From the NCBI GenBank assembly GCA_018699955.1, contig JABISG010000159.1, positions 1-60,215 on the forward strand: DNA of 60,215 nucleotides. The letters run 5' to 3'. Position numbers and translations under genes: made by a program. Under the pieces are notes generated by a model. It did not search any database. It was not told the DNA's origin and saw only the letters and a program-made list of their open reading frames with translations. Positions 1-8,287 of the stretch are shown here, one piece after another. Position 1 is the first letter of the stretch. The number at the start of each line of letters is the position of its first letter. The DNA comes from Planctomycetaceae bacterium. GTDB taxonomy: Bacteria > Planctomycetota > Planctomycetia > Planctomycetales > Planctomycetaceae.

Positions 1-6
1 CCCCCG

Positions 7-118
7 CCGCATATGCGGCCCGTTCTGTTCAACAGGACTTCGCTACGCTGCGCCCTGTTGAACAGAACGTGTTACCTGAACCCCGATTCTCTCACTGAGG
101 GTGGTACAAAGATCGGGG
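7..118. repeat. Structured non-coding edge with nested inverted repeats
   Basis: Three inverted repeats lie side by side before the sulfatase remnant. There is a 12-bp palindrome at 7-18. A perfect 16-bp inverted repeat follows (CGTTCTGTTCAACAGG at 21-36 against its complement at 54-69, 17-nt loop). A third repeat is CCCCGAT at 81-87 against ATCGGGG at 112-118. Stops occur in the sulfatase frame at 59-61 and 77-79, so this DNA is not coding in that frame. It may be the end of an inserted element lying left of the window; no transposase is visible, so that is only a guess. Confidence 0.5.
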
Positions 119-448
119 GTAGGCCAGCACGATTCGTATCTCTATTACTACAGTCGTCAATTGCAGGCGGTTCGTAGCGGCCAGTGGAAACTTCATCTGC
201 CGCATGGATATCGTAGCCTGAAAGGCAAACCGGGCAGTGGCGGCACGCCGGGGCCGTACATCCAGAAGAAGACGGGCCTGGCGTTATTCGACTTGAAGAA
301 CGACATCGGCGAGTCGATCGACGTCGCGGCGAAACACCCGAAAATTGTCGCCCGTCTCAAGGGAATCGCTGCCGAGGCCCGCAAAGACCTGGGTGACAAC
401 GGCCGCCGTGGCAAAGGGCAACGCGAACCGGGGAAGCTCCGAGAGTGA
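101..448 (+). pseudogene. 3' remnant of a sulfatase gene
   Basis: About 105 codons from roughly position 122 match the C-terminal end of planctomycete sulfatases. Visible features are a YYYSRQLQAVRSGQWKLHLP segment, a lysine-rich loop and the ending FDLKNDIGESIDVAAKHP, the usual region just before the sulfatase C-terminus. The catalytic half with the CxPxR motif is absent. The reading frame is closed upstream by stops at 59-61 and 77-79, and a hairpin-rich sequence sits where the rest should be. The GTG at 101 only opens the frame and is probably not a real start. It is most likely the broken end of a sulfatase; less likely, a frameshift separates it from an upstream part outside the window. 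Confidence 0.6.
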
Positions 449-508
449 GTCGAGTGCTGGTTGCCGTTTTGGGTGCCACTGACAGAAATACGGGAAGGCG
501 GCAAGACG

Positions 509-1582
509 TTACGCGGCCAGTTCATCGACGCCCGTCGATGGGCCGAACGGGCCGACTGCGCCGCCGGCATGTCCGTCCCATTGATGATCGGCGACCGAAT
601 TCAGAATCTGGTCGGCAACGTCCATCGCTGCGAGGGCTGCGTGACCATCGACCAAAGGTGTTTCGCCGGCCTGAACGCAATCGACGAAACTCCGCAATTC
701 ACCGGTCAATGCATCGGCATCGGAAATCGTCGGCTCGTTGACCTCGATGAATGTGCCGAACAGATCGCGTTTGAGTTGATCGATGTCGGCCCCCGGTTGG
801 CGTGCGCGTTCGGGCAACGGTTTGCCGAAACGCAGCGCGTTGGACGGGCTGTAGGAGACGACGTGACGCGAGTTGAAATCGACGTTCATGCAACCGGCAG
901 TTGACCAGACCTGCATCGCTCGGCTGGCGGTGGGATTGACGCGGTTGGCCGTCAGGTCGGCGACGCAGCCGTTCTCGAACGTCAGCCGCGCCTGCACCAC
1001 GTCTTCCTGCTCACCGAGGATTGAGAAGCCCAATCCGTTGGCGTGTTTCAAAGGCGACTTGACCAAACTGAGTACGAGGTCGATGTCGTGAATCATCAGA
1101 TCGTGAACAACGCCGATGTCCATCGAACGGAACGCGTACGGGCTGAGCCGTTCGCCGCGAATGTATTTCGGCGCGCCACATTCGGCCCACGCCGCCTGCG
1201 TAGCCGGGTTGAATCGCTCGACGTGTCCTACCTGCAGCAGTGTCTGCTGCGCGGCAGCCAAATCGACGAGTTCCTGGGCGTCACCGAGATTGCCTGCCAG
1301 CGGCTTTTCCACGAGGACAGGAATTCCGCGTTCCAGAAATTCGCCGGCAACCCGTCGATGTAAGAACGTGGGGACGGCGATCGACACGGCATCGATGTGG
1401 TCGATGACTTCGGCGTAACTTTCGATCCAACGGGTCTCGTGCAGTTCGGCGACTTTTTGTCCGTTTTCGGCGCTCGTGTCGGCCACCGCCACCAGATCCA
1501 CGTCATCGAAACCGGCTAGAATGCGGGCGTGGTGTCGCCCCAAAGCACCCACGCCGACGACTGCAACTCTCAACTGACTCAT
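509..1582 (-). CDS. Gfo/Idh/MocA family NAD(P)-dependent oxidoreductase
   Basis: A 357-residue protein, normal for the family. The N-terminal Rossmann fold has GVGALG at residues 10-15, followed by the family EKP motif at 92-94. The C-terminal substrate half includes GHVERFNP (119-126) and H160/D161 with H165/D166 at the expected catalytic region. Its start overlaps the lpxA stop by 4 nt (ATGA), so the two are translationally coupled. In other bacteria a Gfo/Idh enzyme beside lpxA (GnnA) oxidises UDP-GlcNAc at C3 so that a transaminase (GnnB) can make a 3-amino sugar for lipid A. That role is inference here, because no gnnB-like transaminase lies in the window. The last ~25 residues are low complexity. 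Confidence 0.88.
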   Translation of the reverse strand: MSQLRVAVVGVGALGRHHARILAGFDDVDLVAVADTSAENGQKVAELHETRWIESYAEVIDHIDAVSIAVPTFLHRRVAGEFLERGIPVLVEKPLAGNLGDAQELVDLAAAQQTLLQVGHVERFNPATQAAWAECGAPKYIRGERLSPYAFRSMDIGVVHDLMIHDIDLVLSLVKSPLKHANGLGFSILGEQEDVVQARLTFENGCVADLTANRVNPTASRAMQVWSTAGCMNVDFNSRHVVSYSPSNALRFGKPLPERARQPGADIDQLKRDLFGTFIEVNEPTISDADALTGELRSFVDCVQAGETPLVDGHAALAAMDVADQILNSVADHQWDGHAGGAVGPFGPSTGVDELAA

Positions 1583-2439
1583 GCGGCTCTCCGCTGGTTC
1601 AAATCGTGTTGTTCACTCTGCGGTGGTTGATCGCGGACGGCTTCGCGGGCGCGGCCCATTTTGCCGCGCCGTTGTTGCTCGACGAAGTTCAACAGCATCG
1701 ACAACTCGAAGGGGTAGACCCCGTTCAGTTGTGCGTCGAATTCGGCGCGAATGTCGTCGAGGCTTTTGTTTTTTCGGAAGAGCAATCGGTACGCCTGCTT
1801 GATGACGGCGACCGTATCGCTGCTGATTCCATGACGCCGCATGCCGACGTGATTAATGTTCAATATCTTCGGGTCGTCGCTGCCGACGGCCAACATATAG
1901 GGGGGAACGTCGTGGGGAACTCGGCAACCGCCGCTGATGAATGCCAACGTACCCAATGTCGAGAAGTGATGCACGACCGAATTGCCCGAAACGATGGCGC
2001 CATCGTGCACGTGCACGTGACCGCCCAGCAGGACTCCGTTGACCAGAATGACGTCGTTGAAAATGTGGCAGTTGTGGGCGACGTGACTGTTTGCCATCAG
2101 CATGTTGTTGTTGCCGATGCGGGTGACGCCGTCCTCTTTCTCCGCGCCACGATTGACGGTCACACCTTCGCGAAAGATGTTGCCATCGCCGATTTCGAGC
2201 ATGGTCTCGTCGGAGCAGTAACTGACATCCTGCGGTCCCGCACCAACGACGCTGTTCGGGTAGAAGATGTTGTCGCAACCGATCGTCGTCCGCCCGACAA
2301 TGGTGGCGTGACTTTGCAGGCAGGTTCCGTCGCCAATTTTCACTTCGGAGCCAACGACACAGAACGGCCCGATTTCCACATCGACTCCCAGTTCGGCACG
2401 GGGATCGATTTGCGACAGCTGCGAAATCTTGGTTGGCAT
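1579..2439 (-). CDS. lpxA: LpxA, acyl-ACP--UDP-N-acetylglucosamine O-acyltransferase
   Basis: First enzyme of lipid A synthesis: it moves a 3-hydroxyacyl chain from ACP to the 3-OH of UDP-GlcNAc in the cytoplasm. The 286-residue protein has the left-handed beta-helix hexapeptide pattern through residues ~10-190 and the LpxA signature ANSHVAHNC, giving H119 and H122. H122 aligns with the catalytic His125 of E. coli. The C-terminal helical domain (~195-265) is present; the last ~20 residues are a polar extension. The ATG has an AAGGAA ribosome site. It lies between lpxC and the coupled oxidoreductase. If the oxidoreductase makes a 3-amino sugar nucleotide, this LpxA might form an amide rather than an ester; that is not decidable here. 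Confidence 0.95.
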   Translation of the reverse strand: MPTKISQLSQIDPRAELGVDVEIGPFCVVGSEVKIGDGTCLQSHATIVGRTTIGCDNIFYPNSVVGAGPQDVSYCSDETMLEIGDGNIFREGVTVNRGAEKEDGVTRIGNNNMLMANSHVAHNCHIFNDVILVNGVLLGGHVHVHDGAIVSGNSVVHHFSTLGTLAFISGGCRVPHDVPPYMLAVGSDDPKILNINHVGMRRHGISSDTVAVIKQAYRLLFRKNKSLDDIRAEFDAQLNGVYPFELSMLLNFVEQQRRGKMGRAREAVRDQPPQSEQHDLNQRRAA

Positions 2440-2594
2440 GGAGTTTTTCCTTCGTCGTCCGCTATATCAGAAATGGGTGGCGGAGGTTGAGCGAACCCCC
2501 AGTCGTTGCGGCTCTGGGGGGCTTCCTTCGGTCGACCCCAGCCACCCAAGTTCAGTTTCGATTTGGTTCTAAATCAACGTAACTCCAGAATGAT

Positions 2595-3488
2595 TCAAGC
2601 GGCGTCAGCCGAGCGGTCGGATGAAAACGATGTGAGTGATTTGGTGTCAACCATGTGCTGCACGACGTCGCGATTCAGTCGATGTCCCGAACGTGTTGCT
2701 GAAAAATGGCCATACAGATCACAGCCAAATAATGCAAAGTCGCCAATGCAGTCGAGTATTTTGTGTCGGACGCATTCGTCTTCAAACCGCAGTTCGTTAT
2801 CGACAATGCTGCCGTCGTCGGCAAAAACCAACAGATCGCGGGCCGTGGTTCGGCTTCCGTAGCCGGCGGCACGAAGGGCGGCGACTTCGGATTCGGCGAT
2901 AAAGGTTCTGGCCAGCGCGAGTTCTCTGACAAACGAATCGGGCGTGATCTCCAAGCTGAGTTGTTCACGCGGAATGGGAGAATCGGCACCGTAATCGAGC
3001 CGATATTCGATCACCATCGCGTTTTGACTGCTGGGACGGACGCGAATTTCCGAACGACCATCATCGGCCGTAACCTGAAATGGGGCCGCAACCGAGGCCA
3101 TCGGACGTGTTTGGTCTTGCTCTTCGGTTCCCGCGTCGAGCAGGACATCGACAAAGTCGCGGGCCGATCCGTCACAGCCGGGAACTTCCGGGCCGTCGAT
3201 TTCGATCAGACAATTATCGATCTGCAAACCGGCCAATGCGGCCATCACATGTTCGATGGTTTCCACCGACACATCGTCGCGACCAATCGCCGTGCGTCGT
3301 TCTCGCGGCAGCGCGAATTCGATGGTCGCGGGAATCGGGCGACTGCCTGGGCAGTCGGTTCGCTGAAAGGCGATTCCATGTCCAGCGGGAGCCGGAAGCA
3401 GACGCAGCGTGAGGTCGGCTCCGGTGAAGAAGCCGATCGATGTGACCACCGCTGGTCTGCGAATGGTTCGCTGCCGTCTTACATCCAT
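2595..3488 (-). CDS. lpxC: LpxC, UDP-3-O-acyl-N-acetylglucosamine deacetylase
   Basis: Zinc enzyme of the committed step of lipid A synthesis; it removes the N-acetyl group. The protein from the chosen start is 297 residues. The signature IEHVMAAL gives the catalytic Glu and the first zinc His (E79/H80). VRHKILDCIGD gives the other zinc ligands (H242, D246), and SGHRLN carries the conserved downstream His. The open frame extends to an ATG at 3536, but similarity to LpxC begins at MDVRRQRTI and the extra 16 residues look non-conserved, so 3488 is preferred. Neither start has a strong ribosome site. There is no fused FabZ domain, unlike in Bacteroidetes. Neighbours are ompH upstream and lpxA downstream. 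Confidence 0.94.
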   Translation of the reverse strand: MDVRRQRTIRRPAVVTSIGFFTGADLTLRLLPAPAGHGIAFQRTDCPGSRPIPATIEFALPRERRTAIGRDDVSVETIEHVMAALAGLQIDNCLIEIDGPEVPGCDGSARDFVDVLLDAGTEEQDQTRPMASVAAPFQVTADDGRSEIRVRPSSQNAMVIEYRLDYGADSPIPREQLSLEITPDSFVRELALARTFIAESEVAALRAAGYGSRTTARDLLVFADDGSIVDNELRFEDECVRHKILDCIGDFALFGCDLYGHFSATRSGHRLNRDVVQHMVDTKSLTSFSSDRSADAA

Positions 3489-3723
3489 GTTGTTTGTTCC
3501 GGTCGTGAATGTCAGTGACTTCCTTGTCGCTGACATTCAAACTGCTTGCTTCTCTGAGCTGTCTGACTTATTGGGTGCCACTCGACACCTCGAAAACTCT
3601 CTGCTCAGTTTCTCAGCGTTATCGCAAATTCGGCGGCGCACCGATCTTCGTGCCGGAAACGCCGCCGAATCGTTGATCAATTATTACCAGCGGGCAATTC
3701 CCGTCGTGGTCAAGCCGTTCCGT

Positions 3724-4371
3724 TTAGTTATTTCGCCGCGCACCACCACCACCACCAACCGCGGTGCGGGGTTTGTACAGACGGTTCAGGTAATCGACGA
3801 TCGAATCGGTGATGTCGTCTTCCGACTGTGAGAAGATGACCTGCTTGTTCATGCTCTGCAGCACACCCTGGGGGTTATCCGCTTCTTCGAGGCTCTTGCG
3901 GTTGAATCGCAGAACCAGCGTGTACTTGTAGTAGCCGGCGTACTTCGCAACGGCGTCGGAAACTTCCAGGTAAACCGTCTTGTAAATCTGTGATTCCTTC
4001 TTCATGAACTCGCGCTGCGACTGGTTCTTGAAGCTCGTGAATTCTGCCTGCAGTTGAATTAACTGTGTTTCAAGCTGCTTGTATTCCGGCGAGTCGGGCT
4101 TGAAGTTATTACTCTTCAATTTGGCCTGCAGCGACTGTGCCTGGGCGGCCATTCGCTTGGCTTTGGCGTCGGTCGCTGTAATGTCGGTCTTCAGACCCTC
4201 GCGGAGGGCTTCAAATTTCTTGTACTTCTTGAAGACTTCAGCCATGTCGATCAGGCCGATTTTTGGCGGCGTTGACGCGCCAGCGCCGCCCTGAGCCTGA
4301 GCACTCGCGGCAAAGCACGAGAGACCGGCAAAAGCCATAACAACCGCTGCTGAGAGGATAAACTTTTTCAC
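3724..4371 (-). CDS. OmpH/Skp-family periplasmic chaperone
   Basis: A 215-residue exported protein. The GTG start at 4371 is preferred because an AAAGGAGTG ribosome site lies 8 nt upstream and it begins a clean signal peptide (VKKFILSAAVVMAFAGLS, cleavage near AQA). The mature part has the OmpH pattern: IGLIDMAEVFKKYKKF, then a long charged coiled coil (residues ~55-130), then a compact region ending in a disordered Gly/Arg tail. Skp binds unfolded outer-membrane proteins in the periplasm. Position next to lpxC and lpxA fits an outer-membrane assembly block and is common in Gram-negative genomes. An upstream in-frame ATG at 4506 would destroy the signal peptide. Confidence 0.88.
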   Translation of the reverse strand: MKKFILSAAVVMAFAGLSCFAASAQAQGGAGASTPPKIGLIDMAEVFKKYKKFEALREGLKTDITATDAKAKRMAAQAQSLQAKLKSNNFKPDSPEYKQLETQLIQLQAEFTSFKNQSQREFMKKESQIYKTVYLEVSDAVAKYAGYYKYTLVLRFNRKSLEEADNPQGVLQSMNKQVIFSQSEDDITDSIVDYLNRLYKPRTAVGGGGGARRNN

Positions 4372-4478
4372 GACGAATTCACTCCTTTGTTCGACCGGAT
4401 GTCCCGTCCGTGGGACCCGCTTGGGGGGGGAGGTGGGGAAATGCAATTGTGAAGGGGAAGTGTGAGTACGAGCAGCGT

Positions 4479-4506
4479 ATTTTGCACACGCTCCAATTCT
4501 CGTCAA
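4479..4506 (-). promoter_or_regulatory. Candidate sigma-70-type promoter for the ompH-lpx block
   Basis: Reading the minus strand, TTGACG (4506-4501) is followed after 16 nt by CAAAAT (4484-4479), about 108 nt before the ompH GTG. The -35 box matches five of six consensus bases and the -10 box four of six. Only the position and sequence support it. Confidence 0.3.
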
Positions 4507-4670
4507 TACGAGAGTCGGCGAGTTTCAGAACTGAAACAATGTCGACTGCCGTCATCCTGTTGCGGCGCAAGATGCACCCGCCCTACTCCCATCGGCCGCC
4601 TCCTGGCCGCCACTTAACTCAATTCGGTTCAATTTGTACCGATTAGGTAAACTTTTCCGCCTCCCCAAAG

Positions 4671-4692
4671 CCCACGGGCCACGTCCCGTGGG
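4671..4692. repeat. CCCACGGG/CCCGTGGG hairpin repeat, copy 1
   Basis: A 22-nt element with 8-bp arms CCCACGGG and CCCGTGGG around a 6-nt loop (CCACGT), just past the 3' end of the methyltransferase gene. The same element occurs at 27697-27718, 58073-58094 and 59238-59259, always between genes. It could end transcription, but no T-run follows. Confidence 0.75.
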
Positions 4693-4698
4693 ATGAAA

Positions 4699-5496
4699 TT
4701 ACGGCGTCCAAATCCCTGTGGATTCCTCAGTTACGTCATTTCGCGCCAGTCGGCGGGCCTTCAAACGCACATACGGAGCCGTAAATCGCCCGCGATGACG
4801 AAAATGTCCCGGTGCCGCCTGGGGATCGGCCCGAAACGGCTCCCGCAGGTCTTCCAGCACATATCCCGCGCGGCAAAGTTCCCCCACCAATTCGTCCCAG
4901 CGATGCAAAAATTCGGCTGCCCCCGTCTCACGATAAGACGTGTCGGCGGCACGCGGCAGTGGGCCTTCCCGATAATACTCGGTCCCAATCACATAGCGAT
5001 CTTCGGCATCGCGGTGCGTGATTTGCAGGCTGGTTGGCTGTTTGTGTTGGCTGATGTACAGGCCACCGTCGCGTGAGACACGGGCGATTTCGCCGTAAAC
5101 TGCGGCGATGTTGGGAACGTAGCAGGTGCTGACCGGCTGGTGAACGATGTGGAACGACTCGTCGCGCAGCATCGACAGATCGTCCATCGATCCTTCAATC
5201 GTGCGAATTTCCAGATTGCGGCGGCTTGCTTCCCGCTCATCCAGCCGCAACATCGAAGGACTGATATCCACAACCGTCACCTTGGCTCCGGCCGAGGCAT
5301 AGAGCACTGACTGCCAACCTCCACCGGCCGCCAAACAAAGCACATCCATTCCATGCACACTTTTCGGCAACCAGCCGCGGGCATCGAGTGTCCCCAGCGG
5401 ATCGTGGCACTCCTCATCGGTCGCCACGTGCGTAAATTGGCTTTGCTGTTCCGCCAGCCGGTTCCAGGCCGCACGGTTCTGTCGCCGGTACGACAT
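4699..5496 (-). CDS. Class I SAM-dependent methyltransferase
   Basis: A 265-residue cytoplasmic protein. The glycine-rich SAM-binding motif I reads VLCLAAGGGWQS (residues 52-63). An acidic end of strand 2 (VVDIS, ~75-79) and a motif with FHIVHQPVSTCYV follow. The ATG at 5496 is chosen because GAGGG lies upstream and the protein then begins MSYRRQNRAAWNRLA, as in this group. The substrate cannot be told from sequence; the fold resembles UbiE/Methyltransf_11 small-molecule methyltransferases. It is divergent from the helicase gene. Confidence 0.82.
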   Translation of the reverse strand: MSYRRQNRAAWNRLAEQQSQFTHVATDEECHDPLGTLDARGWLPKSVHGMDVLCLAAGGGWQSVLYASAGAKVTVVDISPSMLRLDEREASRRNLEIRTIEGSMDDLSMLRDESFHIVHQPVSTCYVPNIAAVYGEIARVSRDGGLYISQHKQPTSLQITHRDAEDRYVIGTEYYREGPLPRAADTSYRETGAAEFLHRWDELVGELCRAGYVLEDLREPFRADPQAAPGHFRHRGRFTAPYVRLKARRLARNDVTEESTGIWTP

Positions 5497-5679
5497 CTTT
5501 CGTTTCCCTCTATTTGACAACCCGACTACTCGCAATGACTACCGTTTGCAGTCTACTCCCGACAACAACTTGTTGTCGAACGACGCTACCCACCCGCAGG
5601 CTGACCGCATACACTTCGTGTCGAAACGTGCCGGGCGTTGCCCTGCCTCCAAAAATTTCACCACAGGGTATCAGCACAC

Positions 5680-7926
5680 GTGTCGTCGTCGGCCGATCTC
5701 ACTCCGAATCAAATGCAGGCCGTCGATCATTTTCGCGGGCCGCTGTTGGTGCTGGCCGGTCCCGGATCGGGAAAAACTCGCGTCATCACCCGCCGCATTG
5801 CACGGCTGATTGAAAGAGGCGTGAATCCGCGCGAGATTCTGGCGATCACGTTCACCAATAAAGCTGCCGACGAAATGGGCGAACGCGTTAAGGAACTGGT
5901 CCCGCAGGGCAGAGTCTGGGTCAGCACGTTTCACCGGTTTTGTGCGCGGTTGCTCAGGTCACGAGCAGAAATCGTCGGCCTCGGTGCCAACTTCAGCATC
6001 TTCGATACGACCGACCAGCGCCAACTGCTGCGCGAAGTGCTTCGCGACCTGAACATTGATGCGGTCCACTTCTCACCCAACAAAGTGGCCCACCGAATCA
6101 GCAACGCCAAGAACAATCTGCAGTCGGCGGCCGATGTGGCCCGGTCGTTCGACGACGCCGTCGGCAACCACCTGGATGCCGTCGTCTCCCGTGTCTATCC
6201 GGTGTACCAACGGCGGCTGATGGAATCCAACGCCGTCGATTTCGACGACCTGCTGCTGCACGTCGTCAAACTGCTCAGCGAAAACCCGGAACTGCGTCAT
6301 AGTCTCGACGAGCGATACCGTTATGTTCTCGTCGATGAGTATCAGGACACCAACCCTGCCCAGTACCGCATTGTCGCCGCGCTGTCGCAGGACTTTCCCA
6401 ACCTGTGCGTGACCGGCGATCCCGATCAATCGATTTACGGCTGGCGCGGCGCGCGGATCGATAACATTCTCCGTTTTGAGTCGGATTATCCCTCTGCCGT
6501 CGTGGTTCGGCTCGAAGAAAACTTTCGCAGCACGCAGCAAATCCTGAAAACGGCCGACTCGCTGATTGCACACAATGTTCTGCGCAAACAAAAACGGCTG
6601 GTGACCGACAATCCCGATGGGGAACCGGTGGAGTTGGTCGTTTATCGCGACGGGGAACACGAGGCGGACGAAATCGCCCGCGACATGCGGCGGCAGGTGG
6701 AAGCGGGCGAAAGAGCGTGGTCTGATTTCGGAATCCTCTACCGCGTCAATGCGCTGTCCCGCGAAATCGAATTCGCCCTGCTCCGGCATCGCGTCCCCTA
6801 CCAGATTGCATCGGGAGTTGAGTTCTATGAACGGGCGGAAATCAAAGACACGCTGGCCTACCTGAAACTGATCAGCAATCCCGCCGACCGCATTGCGTTT
6901 CTACGGGTGGTTAACACGCCGCGGCGCGGCATTGGAAAGACGAGCATCGCGAAGCTGGTTGACTGGGCCGAGCGGTCGGGCGTTTCTCTTGTCGAAGCGG
7001 CCGGCCGCGTGAGCGAGATTCCCGGGCTTCCCAAAAAGGCCGGCGCGTCGCTGAAGAAGTTCGCCGAACTCATTGCAGACTGTCGGCAGGCAATCGACGA
7101 ACCGGTCGATTCGCAGTTGGCCCGTGTGCTGGAGCGGACGGGGTATCTCAAGCAGTGGCAGGGTAGCGATTCAGAACAGGATCAGCAGCGGCTCGCCAAC
7201 GTACAGGAACTGCGCACGGCAGCGCAGCAGTTCGACGATGCACGTGCCGACGAAGCAACGTTGGAAGGTTTTCTCGAAACGGTCTCGCTGGTCAGTTCGG
7301 GCGACAACCTCGATAACAGCGCCGGTTGCGTCACTCTGATGACTTTGCACGCAGCCAAGGGTTTGGAGTTCCCGGTGGTTTACCTCGTCGGCCTGGAACA
7401 CAACCTGATTCCGCACGAACGCGCCTTGCGAACCGAAGACAACCGCGAATTGGAAGAAGAACGGCGGCTGCTGTTTGTCGGCATCACTCGCGCACAAGAT
7501 CGCCTGTTCCTCACGCAGACCCAATCCCGGAATTTCCGCGGTCGCCGGTTGACGACGATTCCCAGCGAATTCGTCTCGGAGTTGAAAATCAAGTGGAGCG
7601 AACGGACCGAAAGTGACTGGCCCACGGATACGGATTTTGAATCAAACGATTCAGGTGACATCGACGACTGGGGTGCCGACAATTCATCGGCCCCGTCACG
7701 CCTCCGCCGAACCAAGCCGCCGAGCGATCGCGCCGAGACGCCCGCCAAGCGGTCCGGTTTTTCCGCCGGCATGCTCGTCCGGCATCCGCAATACGGCATC
7801 GGAACCGTCATCCGCGTCAGCGGTCCAGCGCGCAAGCAAACCGTCACCGTTGGTTTTGAAGACGCACAAGAGGCCAAAACCTTCGTCTCCGATCACTGCC
7901 CGTTACAACCGGTCGGCACGCGATGA
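5680..7926 (+). CDS. UvrD/PcrA-type superfamily 1A ATP-dependent DNA helicase
   Basis: A 3'-5' DNA helicase of the UvrD/PcrA/Rep group, about 748 residues. Ordered motifs are all present: Walker A AGPGSGKT (~26-33), TFTNKAADEM (Ia), Walker B DEYQDTNPAQ (~220), VTGDPDQSIYGWRGA (III, ~244), LEENFRST (IV), TLHAAKGLEFPVVYL (V, ~552) and RRLLFVGITRAQDRL (VI, ~595). The C-terminal ~50 residues (GMLVRHPQYGIGTV onward) form the Tudor-like domain that in PcrA/UvrD contacts RNA polymerase. The open frame starts at a TTG at 5638, but the GTG at 5680 with an upstream ACAGGG fits the family N-terminus better. Likely roles are excision repair, mismatch repair and clearing replication/transcription conflicts. 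Confidence 0.93.
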   Translation: MSSSADLTPNQMQAVDHFRGPLLVLAGPGSGKTRVITRRIARLIERGVNPREILAITFTNKAADEMGERVKELVPQGRVWVSTFHRFCARLLRSRAEIVGLGANFSIFDTTDQRQLLREVLRDLNIDAVHFSPNKVAHRISNAKNNLQSAADVARSFDDAVGNHLDAVVSRVYPVYQRRLMESNAVDFDDLLLHVVKLLSENPELRHSLDERYRYVLVDEYQDTNPAQYRIVAALSQDFPNLCVTGDPDQSIYGWRGARIDNILRFESDYPSAVVVRLEENFRSTQQILKTADSLIAHNVLRKQKRLVTDNPDGEPVELVVYRDGEHEADEIARDMRRQVEAGERAWSDFGILYRVNALSREIEFALLRHRVPYQIASGVEFYERAEIKDTLAYLKLISNPADRIAFLRVVNTPRRGIGKTSIAKLVDWAERSGVSLVEAAGRVSEIPGLPKKAGASLKKFAELIADCRQAIDEPVDSQLARVLERTGYLKQWQGSDSEQDQQRLANVQELRTAAQQFDDARADEATLEGFLETVSLVSSGDNLDNSAGCVTLMTLHAAKGLEFPVVYLVGLEHNLIPHERALRTEDNRELEEERRLLFVGITRAQDRLFLTQTQSRNFRGRRLTTIPSEFVSELKIKWSERTESDWPTDTDFESNDSGDIDDWGADNSSAPSRLRRTKPPSDRAETPAKRSGFSAGMLVRHPQYGIGTVIRVSGPARKQTVTVGFEDAQEAKTFVSDHCPLQPVGTR

Positions 7927-8287
7927 AGGCGAAGACCACGGATTGCGCGAATAAGACAAGTTGCCGTCGATGGCGGAGAATCCTGTTTTATCAGCGGCCA
8001 TCTACGGAGTCCGCGGTAATAACGCCTTTGTCGATTCTGCTCTCACTCGTCGCCAAGCTCTTCAGTTTTACGCATGAATCATCGCATTGGAGTGCCTCCG
8101 CAGACGGGAACGTAGCAGTATGGTCATTCCCGCGCAGGCGGGAATCCAGCGAGCCGACAAATAACACAACACGACCACCGACACACCCACGTCACCCCAA
8201 CGCGCGCACGGTTGTCCGCGAACCGAGTGGATTCCCGCCTGCGCGGGAATGACGTTCTCCGAGTAGAATTTGACTAGTTTACTCGTG
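7927..8287. other. Gene-free stretch carrying a dRS3-like inverted pair
   Basis: No credible gene is seen between the convergent helicase gene and the broken exported-protein gene. The recognisable content is the inverted pair of palindromic repeats at 8124-8252. The rest has no clear coding or RNA structure. Confidence 0.6.
8124..8252. repeat. Inverted pair of dRS3-like palindromes (MITE/BIME-like)
   Basis: A 25-nt sequence at 8124-8148 occurs as its exact reverse complement at 8228-8252, with 79 nt between. Each copy contains the 20-nt core ATTCCC-N8-GGGAAT. That is the pattern of the Neisseria dRS3 repeat, also seen scattered in other bacteria. The exact arms flanking a non-coding spacer suggest a small non-autonomous mobile or REP-like unit. 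Confidence 0.75.

Noticed and set aside
1606..2490. 294-codon plus-strand open frame opposite lpxA
   Set aside because: It is antisense to lpxA, whose catalytic motif and length are intact, and its own translation shows no domain.
2763..3518. 251-codon plus-strand open frame opposite lpxC
   Set aside because: Antisense to a clear lpxC; the translation has no recognisable features.
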